DNA from: Allium sativum
Lineage: Eukaryota > Streptophyta > Magnoliopsida > Asparagales > Amaryllidaceae
Direction: 5' to 3'
Length of the DNA: 64,000 nucleotides
Assembly: GCA_030737875.1 (NCBI GenBank)
Contig: CM060911.1
Coordinates: forward strand, 108,356,625 to 108,420,624
The notes beneath the pieces are model-generated. The model worked only from the letters and a program-made list of their open reading frames with translations, searched no databases and had not been told where the DNA came from. Position numbers and translations under genes: made by a program. Below, in pieces: positions 11,226 through 23,249 of the stretch. Position 1 is the first letter of the stretch. Every line of letters begins with the position of its first letter.

Positions 11226-14200
11226 TGAGACGACCCCAAACCCCGTACTGACGGTGGCAAGGGCAATCCGTGGAATATAACACATAAACAGATAATAGCA
11301 GAACAGAAATAAATAAATACACCAGATAATGAACAATAAAATATACTGGATAAGAGTAATCATCAGAGTTACACAGTATACAGGATCATACTTAGTACAA
11401 ATACAGTTCAGATATACATAAATGTCTACAGCGGAAAACAAACAAAATATGTACAATAGGAGCTGAACAGCATAAAAAGAGATAAATGATAGAATCCATC
11501 TTCAGCTCCAGCTATCCAGAAAGAACCAGCTAAACCTGAATACAAGGCTGCCCGTGTAGAAAAAGGGGCACCCGAGTTTGAAAGGGAAACAAACTACGAG
11601 TCAGTCATGGGACTGGTATGAGAAATCTACTCAAAACATTTATAATATGGCTAATCACAGGACCACGCCACTTTCGTGGAACGGGTTTACTCCATTGGAT
11701 TTCCAGTGCTTTAAAACAAAACATTCTTTTAAACAACACAATGCTTTTTATAAAAATGAAGTCATTATAAGACTCAGTTCCCATCACACAATGCAACGCA
11801 AACCGGAGGATAGAGTTTTTACCTTATAACGGCCAAAATATGCTTGATACGAATAAAACAAAGGCATTTGATATTATTGCTGGTGTTTATATGTTTTGAA
11901 AACAATTTCAAATCATAACTATCAATCATAGACGGCATTAATGCCCCATACCACTATGTCGCCATATATAGGTATACAATCAAAACCGCACAGTCACGTA
12001 TTTGGAAATTGGATTTCCGTCATGAACCAAGGCAAAAGATAGTCCTTACAGAATTCAAGGCTGCCTAGCTTGAGCCTCAGGATCAGAACGCATCGACCCT
12101 TGGAGCGACAGGGCCGGTCCACATGGAGTGGATTATAATGCCTGAACACTGCGTTTCGCCGCCCTTTGGGGCGTAAGCGAGCCAACAAATGACTCTATCG
12201 GACCTGGATCGTCCGATCTAACCGAGGCGCCTCGCAACAGCAACAACCACATAAGTCAAACTCGTTAGGGCGTGTAAAACCACTGACGCCACTTCTAGCT
12301 AGGAGGAAACACAGGCCCTCCCTGAGGTCCTTTCTCACGTTTCTGGTTCATACCGGGGTGTGAGGCTCGCGAATTCACATTATACACAAAGCTACGCCAC
12401 ACAGGCGGGGCTTTGATCATCACCACAAGACTTTGCTTTTCAACAGAAGCCTTGATCATTTGCCACTTAGGCATGCCACACTAGCAATTCATGCCATGCG
12501 ACTGATGTCCATCGATATACAACCTCTGAGCTTGTGCGTTTCAGAGAAGGGCGTTAAGCAAAAGAAAAAATTCTCCGTCGCCAAACATATGTATATTTAA
12601 TAGAGATCAATCAACACAGAATAAAATCCAATGTCAGACACACAGTCCATTTACAAGTCTGTTCTGTGTCTGAACGAAACCGGAGGCACTATATACCTCG
12701 CAAACCAATCGACCACCACGTACGTCTGGATGATCACCACTCATTATCCATATTTCGGGATGCCTCCCAATCAGGACCTCGGTTACCATCCAAACGAGGT
12801 GAAGATCTCCTGTCTTCGACCACCGTCTTCATCTTCGATTTCTTATCGTCGATTCAATTATTCAGAATGGGATAAACCCTGTCTTTCTGAACAACTCGTG
12901 TATATAATAAACAAGTGCAACACTAACATACACACGCATCATTTCAATTCGTTAGTCACTAACCGTCAATCAGTAAGAGAACGATTTCCCAAATATTTAC
13001 CCCGAAGGCCGAAACTAACATCAGATCAACACCCAGGAAACCATTCGGCTTTGCCAACCTTCAATTAATTTCTAAATTTCACATCCATATCGTTTATAAT
13101 ATTTTATAACGATTTATCGCTATTTTTATTTATTTTAAAATAGCCAATTTATTCAAAACGATGCTTCGGGCCATAACGCGGTCGTGGCGCTGTTTTTCTC
13201 CAGATTTTATTTACACATATCTGAAAATCTAACCGTTGGATCTTCACAAAATTTACATCATTAGAAAGATATTTTCAAAACGAATCCAACGGTTCCAGTT
13301 TCGGGAAAATCCGACGGTCGGATCCCCCGGTACAATCGTTTGAAGTTTCGATTTCAAAATACGAACTACAGCGTCGTTATTCGATTAAATATAATTATAT
13401 ATATATATAATCGATTCTGGCGCTGTTTTTCTTCAGATTTGAATTAAACATTCCAGACAATCCAACCGTTGGATTTTTACAAAGTTGGTGTCGTTGGAAA
13501 GATATTTCCAAAGCGAACCCAATGGTTGCGGTTTCGGGAAAATCCGATGGTCGGATCTCCCGCACTAATCATTTGAAATCACGATTTCAAAATATGAACT
13601 GCAACGTCGTTATTCGATATATTTCAATTCTATTTATTTATATATCGATTCTTCGATTTCAAAGCTACATTCTTTTCATACATTTGATAAAAATGATATT
13701 TTTATCTAACTGTCTTCTATTTCAACACTTCACTATATTTAACAATTCATGTATATAATAAAAATGTGATTTTTATTGTAAAACAATTCATTTCAAAACA
13801 CTATTATTTTATATAGTTCATATAGGTAATAAAAATATGATTTTTATTATAAAACAATTTCTTTTAAAACAAGATTATTTTATATAGTTCATGTAGATGA
13901 TAAAAATGTGATTTTTATATTTAAAACACGAATACCATTCAACACATGAATTTCTATCCAACGAATGAATATTGACTCAACACATGAAGGCTTTCTATTC
14001 AACGAATAAATATAGTTTCAACAAATGAAAATAATTTAAACACATGAATATTATTCAAAATTTCGGCAGCATAACGGCAGGGTAGTTAAAACCGGGACCA
14101 TCCCTAGTACGGCTCCTCGCTCTACCTTAAAACCTCGCGGTTTTTGACAATGGGGAATCATGCATCTAGTTCGCACGCAGGCGGCATGTATATATTTATT

Positions 14201-16028
14201 TCATTTCCACAAACTAATCCTATGTGGTTTCAACCAAATATTTCTCAACCACAAATGGGTATTTTTCAACCACAATCAATCAATATCAACCACAAACAAT
14301 TCCAATCAACCATTCGTTATCAATCAATTTTCACACCAATCACAACCAATAAATATCGTCCATGGTTTGTGGACGAGGGGCGTATATATATATATATATA
14401 TATATAGCAATTCACTTCTATTTCAACACATATATAATTTTTACAACGCATATACAACTTATACATCGAACGTACAACTTATACAACGCTTATACAAGAG
14501 GTGTACAACGCTTATATAACTCATACATCGACTATATAATTTATACATCGTCGTTTTCCATGTCGTTTATAAATTAGAAATCTCACATTGGGTTCCACTC
14601 CACCAAAAATAGCAGAAGACTCAGAAAAATATGCGGTCTCTTCTAGAATGTAGAGGACGTCCACACGAGTCCACTGTCTCTTATTTCACTGAATTTCGTC
14701 AAGAAACGAAAAAGATATGATTTTTACAGTGAAATCAAAAATGGTAGCGTTTAGAAGTGCTATTATATAGTTAATTAATATAACAGCTGTACCTTCCTTT
14801 GAATGTTCGAAACTAGGTTTAGATTTTTCTTTCGATCTGTTGGCCGAGGTAAAGATCAGGTTTCGCCAGAGCGTAGAGCTCCGACGCGCGCACCGATCGA
14901 CGGTGGTCTTGGCCAGTTCGACGCCGAGATGGATGGACGGCGGCGCAAAGAACGGCGATCTTTCATGGCTCCAGATCTCGAGGTTCGCGCGACGAGGAAG
15001 GGTGTGCCAGGTATGGATTTGAAGAGGAGGAGGAGGGCTTCAAAAAGTTCAACAGGAGGTGGGGCTGATGGTCGCTGTGGCGATCGGAAACGGGGAGGGA
15101 AGCTTCGGAGATTAGCCACCGTTCAGATCGGGAGAGAGAAAGGGATTTTTTTTATATAAAAAAATTATGATTGGCCGGTGGGTTTTAAAAGGGTTTTCTG
15201 ACACGACCACCAATCTAAACCCAACGACTGTCGTCCCTAGCGTTTAACCCCCATTCCGAACATAATGGGATATGTTTCGTAGGCCCATTCGACTGTTTCA
15301 GTCAGTTTTCCTTCAAATTAAAATGTAAAACATTCAATATTCGATTTGAACGTGCATTTCAATTTGCCAAGGCCACAAACTGATTCGAAAAATTCCAGAA
15401 AAATAAATCTGGCTATGTTTTGACGATACGGTCCCAACAAAACTAGTTTCGTCGAATTCTGAGACCGTTTGCAAAAAGGCCCATTTCTGGTCGATCCAAT
15501 TTAACTATAATTGACCAAAACACATTTTCCTTTGCCACGATCACATATTAGCTTCAAAATTATGAAATTCGAAACCTAGCAATAACTTCACATCCCGAAT
15601 CCAACAAAAGTGGTTTCGTCGAATTCCGAGGTCGTATGCAAAATGGCCAATTTCACGGGCTATATAAATTCCATAGCGACCTTTCTGAAAATTCATTTGG
15701 CCATAACTTTTGCTTTCCGCTATGAAACTTCGTTCTTTCAGATTCGTTAGAAAGGTATGCACTAACATATTTAAATATTTTTGGTTTCACTCAAATCCGT
15801 TTTGTTTTGCACCCGGTACAGTCCGACAAAATTTGAATTCAATTTTTGAAACTGCAGCACCATTTCAGGCCTTGTTTATAATTATAATTAATTATATTCA
15901 TTTTCAAACGTCGGTTCAAGCTCACTTTTCATTGCTATTATTTAAAATATTTATTTTAAATATTTAAGATCCACTATTTTAGCCAATTTAAAAATTTTAA
16001 ATTAGTTCAGATTTTCCGGGTCGTTACA
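11226..16028 (-). repeat. 5' LTR of element 1 (4803 bp)
   Basis: End-to-end partner of 3273-8110, bounded inside by the primer binding site and outside by TSD TAAAT at 16029-16033. It carries the same 201-bp duplication (13185-13385 and 13418-13618), a shorter (TA)n run at about 14383-14406, and the same GC-richer island at about 14800-15160. Length differences from the partner come mostly from microsatellite and small indels. Confidence 0.95.
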
Positions 16029-16033
16029 TAAAT
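16029..16033. repeat. TSD of element 1, right copy (TAAAT)
   Basis: Exact repeat of 3268-3272, directly after the CA end of the right LTR. Confidence 0.95.
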
Positions 16034-17131
16034 ATCCTGGGAAAAAGGAATATAACCTTCCTTATTAATAGTAATGGAAATAGAAAATATAGTTGGACTC
16101 AGTAGGTTAATAATGTAAGATATTATTAACCATATTAACCTGTGATGCAAATAAATGGTGTACGTATAGTATTTCCTTATAAAGGAACTAAATGGGAATG
16201 ATTTAATAACATAGCCTACTTTATCCCAAAAAGGAAAAGGTGTTAAAGGAAAATGGGGTACGAACTAATAACCACCGCGTATAGTCCGCTTCCTGAGTCC
16301 TAAAAGGCTAAGAGACTAGGGGTTGAAGAGTCCACATGGGAGTAGGTCTTTCAACTTAAGGGTCTTAAATGGAAGGTGTGTGTGGGCCTACCCAAACCTG
16401 GAGATTAAAACGTCAAATATGGCTACCTATCCTATGGAAAGTAATAAGCGACTTAAGAGGTTACCCAATAAGGTCAGCTAGATGGTATAGCAAACGATAA
16501 AATGCCATCTCTCACCTTATGTGGGGGCAAAGGGTATATGTGTTAATGACGAAAGCCTTAACTAGTAGGGCCTGTAGCTAGTGCCCTCTACTTTAAGTTA
16601 GCGTTGAATGTATGATCGAGGGTTAATAAGTGACCAACAGGTCCGCATAGGTTCTTAAGTGATCAGGGAGAATCCACCCTATCTATCATTGATATTGAGG
16701 TGTTAAATAATGAAGGATAGTGAATGAGGGTATATAGATAGAAACCCGTAATTAGGGCCCCACTCTCGATTAAATGGCCAGTTATGTTCTGGTATAAAGG
16801 CATCACAAAAATATGTGTAAACATCCTATCTCAGTAATATAATTTGGGAATACTACTTCGGGAAGAGTAGTAAAGTCGTGCGTAAACGTTTACTAGGTTG
16901 GGCTTGAATCACTAACATGGTTATGCATACAACTTGTGTTGAACCAAATGAAATATATCTGTGTTATAGTCTGTGTTGTACATTTTTTAGTCACCAAAAT
17001 TTTATGACATTATTCTACGGGAAAAGCAGAGGCGGTTCGGTAAACATGACACTGTCATGCTTACGTTGAGTCCTGACAGAAATGGGAGGGGCTTGAGAGC
17101 CATTTAAAAGCAACTCAGCTTTAATAGTATA
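16034..17131. other. Non-coding DNA, probably the continuation of an older repeat
   Basis: No coding frame is supported. Joined to 2688-3272 across the element 1 insertion, it forms about 1.7 kb of sequence with LTR-like texture (start TGTTGTACACCCC at 2688; repeated GGTTAATA and AGAGTAGTAAAG-type phrases here). I could not locate a matching end or target duplication, so a solo LTR is only a possibility. Confidence 0.35.
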
Positions 17132-18645
17132 GATTCCATCGAATCAGTTGAATATTGGCCAAGGAGTCCATTTATCTTCGCTTTGTGCTTAGATAAAATA
17201 TAGTATGCCCACTTTATTTGCTGTACTGTTTTCAGATAATGATAAAGATAACGCACTTTAATTAAATCGATATAAAAGAACATAAAAGGTGCCATACCAG
17301 GTAAATTTTCTATGCCTCGATTTTTTTTCCTTCAAATTTGATAACTGTTTCCATATTATATCTTGAAAAATCAGGAATTGAAGGTTTTGCTTCTACTATG
17401 AACTGCAAGCATCGTTAATCGCCTCTTATCGTGGAATCGATGGGAAACTTCATTTGTAAAGTGAAATGGTAGAACAATGTTTGTTAATTCTAGCTATTTG
17501 GTTTAAAGTTGGGTTTCTAAACATTGTCGATGACTGTTTCTTTTGTTTTGAGTATTCTCTTAGGGTACAAAATGCTTTTACCTGTGTATTGATTGGAAAA
17601 ATGGCTATGTTGGTTTGCTAGAAGCCTATGATAACTGAATCGTTAAATATCATTCCATCGAGTTAGTTCAATATTGGCCTAGGAGTTAATTTATCATACA
17701 TTACTCTTTTCCTTCTGTGGTCTTCACCTTTTGTTCTAAATATTTACATATTCAGTACATATTTTTATCCATATATACTCATTTCGTGCCTAGATAAAAT
17801 TTAGGGTGCCTACTTTATTTGTTGTATTGTTTTCAAGTAATGATAAAGATAATGCACTTGCGTTAAATCGATATAAAAGAACATAAAAGGTGCCACATTA
17901 GCTAAAATTTCTATGCCTATTTTTTTCTCCAAACATGATAATTGTTTCCATATTATATTTTGGAAGATCAAGAGTTGAAGGCTATGCATCTATTATGAAC
18001 CTATATTTGTAATAAAATACAATTGAAGAACCAAGTGTATTTGTATACTGTTAATAATTTTAGTACAATATGAGAAAAGTATAACTATTTATTGATTACA
18101 TGCATATAGATTTGTATATTAGGATCATTTTGTTGGTTCCTGCATATCATTAAGGTCATCCCCCATGTACACAAGCTATACATATCGTTTGTCAGCATAA
18201 TTATAAAGGAAATTAAAATAACTGAATAGGTGAGAAATTTTCCTTTCTGCCATTTGCTAAGGGTATTTCTGATAATTGCATTAGTGCTTTGCCAAAAAAT
18301 ACAACGTCCGCTTTATTTACCATTGTATTTTAATTAAAGCGATATTAAAGAACACAAAAGGTGCCACATCAGGTAAATTTTCTGTATGTACCTCTTTTCC
18401 TCAAATTTGATAACTATTTTTTCAATATTGTATTTTGGAAAATTACAAATTAAGGCTATGCGTGTGCTATAAAACTGTATCCATAATAAACTACAATTAA
18501 CGGATCAAGGTTATTCACGTATCGTTAATATTTTTAGTATAATATGATTAAATGTCAATGGCTGTTTGATTACATGCACGCAAAATTTATATATTTTATG
18601 CGTGTTTAGTTGGTTTGTACATCTCATCATGGTCTTCACTTTATT
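17132..18645. repeat. Degenerate triplicated block (three tandem copies)
   Basis: Three diverged copies follow one another at about 17132-17420, 17651-18165 and 18290-18645. Shared landmarks include ATTCCATCGARTYAGTT (copies 1 and 2), GATAWAAGAACATAAAAGGTGCCA-type text (all three), TTTGATAACT(G)TTTCCATATT, and GAAGGCTATGC. Copies 2 and 3 also share the downstream stretch from the AATAAAMTACAATT motif to TTGGTTYSTRCATMTCAT. No coding frame is conserved between them. Confidence 0.75.
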
Positions 18646-19384
18646 TCAGTTGGTGTTTACTTCTTACATTAGAAGTGATGTGGCCTTAAATAGTGGATGC
18701 CAACTTCTCCTACATAGCTACAAATTTATCATACGGATTATGTTTTCCATGTTACGAATTGAATTATTGGTCAATGTCTAAGAAAAATAATGGTAAAAAA
18801 ATTGCATTTAATTATCTAGCACATTTTTTTCTCATTGACCCTATGGACATAATTGCTTGCATGAAGTTTCCTTATATGCATATTTATGAATATGCATATA
18901 TCCAGCAACTATGATGATGGAAGAGAATATAAAGCAATATATATTAATCAAATTACATGACTTCACAAAATGACAAGTACTCTGTTAATTGGACTTTGAA
19001 AAATATTGCTTTTTTATCTACATTATGTACAATGTCTGGCATTTTTGGATAGCTATTTGTATATATAAAATGAAACATTCAGTATTTCAAAATCATAGAT
19101 GTAATTTATTTGGTAGTTGTTACCTTAATAGCGTAATATATTGTAAACTAATACCTTATGTCAATGGAATGGTTCATCAGGCCTTTAACCATAAAATGAG
19201 TTATATTCCCTTATTATATTGACTAGTTGGTAGCTTTGTAAAACCAAAATTTAAGAATTCAAGACTTCAACGGTAGGATACTAGGAATAGAAAGCCTTTT
19301 AAAAATAGTTGTGGAGCAACAATTTTACTATTTAAAAATAGTAATATTTTATTTTATGTCTTTAATTTAAGCTAACCTTTTTAG
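18646..19384. other. AT-rich non-coding DNA
   Basis: No supported gene, repeat family or RNA gene. Short frames here are closed by frequent stops and have no domain signatures. Confidence 0.5.
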
Positions 19385-19503
19385 TTTTAAGTTGTTAAAG
19401 CAGATGCTAAAACCTTTGATCTAGCGGACGTACCAGAAAATAGCAAAGCTTTAAGCGAATTTGTTATTTAATAGCGCCAAATTGGGATCATATAGTAGTC
19501 GAA
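19385..19503 (+). other. Candidate exon-like segment
   Basis: It follows a T-rich acceptor-like AACCTTTTTAG and ends before GTGAGTTA, a donor-like site. From 19391 a frame reads VVKADAKTFDLADVPENSKA and a few more residues before a TAA at 19469, unusually protein-like for this AT-rich neighbourhood. I do not recognise the protein. It could be a relic exon of a host or captured gene. Confidence 0.25.
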
Positions 19504-19779
19504 GTGAGTTAAGCGGTTTAGTTATGCATTAGCGAGGCTTTAGCAGGATTTATTTACCTGGTTCTTCCGTATGTTGACAAAATGGTTACTTCAAAAAATA
19601 AGCAATATGTTTTTGCAGGTTCATATACCATAAAGCGTGATCAAATCCGGGCTATTCGACTATCTAGGTGCTTGGTGGAGCCTGCTGTCCTGCCTAAGTT
19701 TTCCAGCTTCATATATCAACATAGTTGACGAAAACTTTATATTAGCATTGGACTTCATGAGTTGGTTTTTTAAAATTCT

Positions 19780-19784
19780 ACAGC
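19780..19784. repeat. TSD of element 2, left copy (ACAGC)
   Basis: ACAGC precedes the left LTR; ACAGT follows the right LTR at 30808-30812. The single C/T difference fits one mutation since insertion. Confidence 0.75.
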
Positions 19785-20142
19785 TGTTGACGGCAAAAAA
19801 TGTCGAAAACACCAAAGATTCCTATTACTAGGAATTGTTATTATGGTCGGAAGACTAAGTAGAATAAAGCGGTAAATAACATAAGTATTTATAGTGGTTC
19901 GGCCTCAGATGAGGCCTATGTCCACTTTGGAAGGGTGTTGGAATATTATTAATCACTTAAGAATTACAAGGTAGAGCTATGCTCATTACATTCACTTTCA
20001 TAGTTGTCATGTGCTAGGTATTTGGGGAAAAGAATATTTAATTCTCTTTCTTCCTCAAATAGGAGATGCCATTAATGAGGTTCATGAAGCTCTAGGAAGG
20101 TCCCAAGTGAAGAAAATCCAACCCCTTTGAGCGAGGCCATGG

Positions 20143-20152
20143 CTATTTATAG
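20143..20152 (-). promoter_or_regulatory. TATA box in LTR of element 2 (3' copy)
   Basis: Minus strand CTATAAATAG within the LTR. The same motif is kept at 30106-30115 in the other LTR. It is the likely core promoter, functional only in the 5' LTR. Confidence 0.6.
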
Positions 20153-20255
20153 GAGCGGGGGTAGGTAGGATTAGGTAGGAGTAGGTGAGAATGGGGGACC
20201 ACACGCAGATTTTCGCACCCTCCACTATCACCTGCAAAAAATTCGCATCGGGGCC

Positions 20256-20327
20256 GGGTGCGAAATTTCGCACTTGATGGGTGTGAAATTTCACACCCGC
20301 TGGGTGCGATTTCGCACCCAGCGGGTA
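20256..20327. repeat. Cluster of short palindromes in LTR of element 2
   Basis: Three adjacent hairpin-forming units: GGGTGCGAAATTTCGCAC near 20256, GGTGTGAAATTTCACACC at 20280-20297, and a 30-base palindrome with 14-base arms (CCCGCTGGGTGCGA, TT, and its complement) at about 20296-20325. The partner LTR keeps degenerate versions at about 30198-30290. Confidence 0.8.
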
Positions 20328-20839
20328 CGAAGATCATCTTTATGGGAGGTGCGATGGTTATGGGTGCGGGTGTTTTGGTGGCCTGAAGCTCGGGTTCACG
20401 GCTCGGACTGCGAGGTCTTTGTTTGGCCATGTTTGGAGGAGTGGCGAGGTCGGTGGAAGTTGCGGGCTGAATCCTGACTTTGAGTCGATCCGGTAATTTT
20501 GGGAAACACACTTGTTGGTGGAAATTAGATGAATCGGGCGGTGCCCACAGTTTCGACCTAACCAGTTAGGTCGATTGCCCCCGGGACTGTGGGCCCCCGA
20601 ACCCCCACCGGCGCTGTGCCCGGACCCGCTTGACGGCTCGCCTTTGGCTCGGATGCGGACAGGTACTGATGGAGGTCGTGTTCGAGGGATGCGACATCCT
20701 GCTAGTGGCCGGACTCGAGTCTTCTGGTACTGGACACCGGATGATATTGGCGACGCCTCTGGGCCGTGATATCACGCGATATGTTGAGTCAAGCGTGTCT
20801 TGTGCACTTTTGGGAACCGAACCAAAAGGTCGGTTAACA

Positions 20840-20853
20840 TTTGCCCCCTCAAA
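20840..20853 (-). promoter_or_regulatory. Polypurine tract of element 2
   Basis: Minus strand TTTGAGGGGGCAAA directly abuts the 3' LTR start, the expected plus-strand priming site. Confidence 0.85.
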
Positions 20854-23240
20854 GTATGTTTTGTGTTAACGGGACGTGCTTTGAAGTGAGATGAGTCTAG
20901 TATGGGTGCAAACATCTCCATGCATTGCTTAGCGATAAGTTATGACCTTCCTCTTGAGTTGTATGCCGAGAGCGCACTGCTTTGGAGCTGTTGGGACGCC
21001 TTGTTGGAATATGCTGGTATGAGGTTAGGATTCAACATTGCTAAGAGCTTTGCCTTGCTTGAGTCTTGCGGCTTGGTTTGGAACCTGTCCAAGGCGTTTA
21101 GGTTCATACGCAAATGCCATTGTTTGGACAATACTTGTCATATGTCGTGGCATGTATTCATATAGGTTTTCCTTTGAGGCGAGGTTGGACCCAAATGTTG
21201 GGCGCATGCACTTTGATGATTGAGCACTTGGTGAGTACACAATTGGTCGCTGATTAGTGATTGACTTGGTAGTTGGAGCTTCGAAATGTGATCATAGCTT
21301 GGTGTACGATCCCGAATTCCGATCCCGGAACATTCGTTTGGGGCATATCGATCCTCTGATTGTAGTTACTTCCTTTCTTCTCTTCTCTAGATAGAAAACC
21401 ATCGTAAGGCATAGAGGATGCCAAAATACTTCTTTTGTACTTTGGATGTTCGAGGTGTTGTTAGGTTTTCGGAAGAAGGGAAGAGAGATATGGAAAGTAA
21501 GAGGGCTTTCGGATTTGTACTCAAGAACATGGAGCGGCGGATCTTGGGAAATGGGATTAGGAATTTGGATAAAGGTTGCCAAGCATGTGTGAACACGGGA
21601 TTGGGCTTTGTATCCCCAGCACTTAATAAACCCTCCTGGTTTTCAAGAGGTCGAAGTCGTTTTGAGCTACGTGATAATCTAGCAAGTGTGTGGGAGCACG
21701 ACGCATAACTTTGCATTCTGATGACTTGGTCTTAGCTCCAAGTTTGGGATAATTTAACATTTACATAACGCCCGATGAGCGGACAGTGATCAGTGATTTT
21801 TGGTCTCGCGACGCGGTCCTCAAGGAATGGACTTGCATGGACTGTCGGCTCGAATTCTTACGTAGGATGTCGACACATAGTTGAGCTGTTAGTCTCGAGA
21901 TCCGATCAATAACCCAACCACGATGCGGTCGCATCTTGAATCAGGTGTTGCGCTGGCGGTTGGTGATGGCCATGGCGTTAGTTGTTGAGGCTAAAGGTTA
22001 CCACCATGTTCTGGAGTGTCTGCTTTTTGTGGAGTCCGGGTACTGATGGAAAGCCGAACAACCTCCAAATCCTAAACTCTGGCTCTGGATTGCTTTCGTT
22101 GCGAGGTGAAGGTGCTCTCAAGATGATGGCTCCGAGGGATGCTGTGAAGATGACGCCGATGCAGGGACTGAAGGGGATCTGATCGGGTCTTGAGATAGCC
22201 AGGCCGATGCGATTATCGGTAGAGGGTTGCCCCCAATCCCGGGTATCTGCTAGATTTTGCTTGATGTTAGGGACGAGCTGCCAGTTCGGATCATGACTCA
22301 ATGTTTCATGTCTGGTTTGTAATTGAAGTTGAACGTAACACAACCAGTTGGCGAATGATTCGGGAAATGGACTTATTCGAACTGACTACTCGGATATGCA
22401 CATAAGATGTAAACATATGGTTGAGTCGTTAGTCCTAACCCAATTATGTTGTAACCATTTCCCGACCCGAGAATGGTGTTGATGGTTACCGGTAATCACT
22501 TCCATAGTTATTAAAACTAGGTGTCATCACCATGTTCCGATGCGCTTGTAGGTAGGAAGCTGTTGCATTGAGGGGGTGTGAGTTAGCTTCACGTTGCGTT
22601 TAAGTATGAGTTTGCTGGCAGGGCGTTGAGACTTTGGGAACCCAATGAACCGGCCATGGAAACCCGAGAACTTGCATTGAGATATGAATTTTTTATTTTG
22701 CGTATTGAGAATTTATCTAAGTTCTCCAGTTCCTCGGGGAACCGGTGGTTGTATTGCTCCCTTAGTCCTTTGGTTCGGGCTTCTACGCTAGGTCTGCCTA
22801 ATATTGCCAGGAGGTTAGAAGTTTCCGAGACCCGAGGTTTTGGGTCTGGATCATCCTCATGGCGAGGTGTATGTTCCTATTTAGAATGGTTGCCCCGAAG
22901 ATTGTAGTGATGAAAATGCTAGCGCGGAAGCTGGTGGGGATCCTCCTTAGGTCCTGCAATGAGGAAGCTAGTGCAGAGATAGGTGGGGGATTGCCCCCGA
23001 GCTCGAGTACTTGCTAACTAAAGAGGTTGCGAGCGATGAACGCTTAGCAGTCAAATAGTTGCTTCTTTTGTTGGACTCCCCCCTAGAGCAAAGGCGACAC
23101 CAGGCTTTGCCCTAGTGCTTCCTCAAGCGTCTGAGTCCTGGTTAGAGTTACAGCGGGAAAAATCTGGAGAAGTAGGAGAACCCGTGGACTTGGGGATCCC
23201 ACATCCACATGAGCCCCTTCAGAGGAGGAGAAGTTGTGGT
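20854..23240 (-). other. Element 2 3' non-coding region with diverged tandem duplication
   Basis: No pol domain is visible on either strand. Two diverged tandem copies, about 21830-22260 and 22380-23030, share TTGAGYYGTTAGTC, CACCATGTTCYG, TCTGGMTC...GGCGAGGTG and GGGTTGCCCCCR stretches in the same order. Long 3' non-coding regions with tandem repeats are known in plant Tat-type elements such as Retand. Confidence 0.6.
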
Positions 23241-23249
23241 TGGTTGAAG

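Larger units (their letters stand above)
3273..16028 (-). mobile_element. LTR element 1: Ty3/gypsy, Del/Tekay-like, internally deleted
   Basis: A complete LTR retrotransposon insertion of 12,756 bp in minus orientation. Two long LTRs (3273-8110 and 11226-16028) enclose a 3.1-kb interior with an initiator-Met-type primer binding site at 11212-11223, a polypurine tract at 8111-8123, gag and the C-terminal half of integrase. A perfect TAAAT duplication flanks it. Protease, reverse transcriptase, RNase H and the N-terminal half of integrase are missing, so it would need enzymes in trans. The chromodomain-like integrase tail, iMet primer site and very long LTRs point to the Del/Tekay chromoviruses. 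The two LTRs differ by scattered substitutions and indels, clearly more than those of element 3, so it is older than that one. Confidence 0.95.
19785..20839 (-). repeat. 3' LTR of element 2 (1055 bp)
   Basis: Bounded by TGTTGACGGC at 19785 and GGTTAACA ending at 20839. It contains a TATA-like box (minus strand CTATAAATAG, 20143-20152) and three back-to-back near-palindromes built on GGTGCGAAATTTCGCACC at about 20256-20327. Confidence 0.93.

Noticed and set aside
21292..22343. Several 90-120 codon frames in the interior of element 2
   Set aside because: They overlap each other on both strands in GC-rich non-coding repeat DNA and show no retroviral or host domain.
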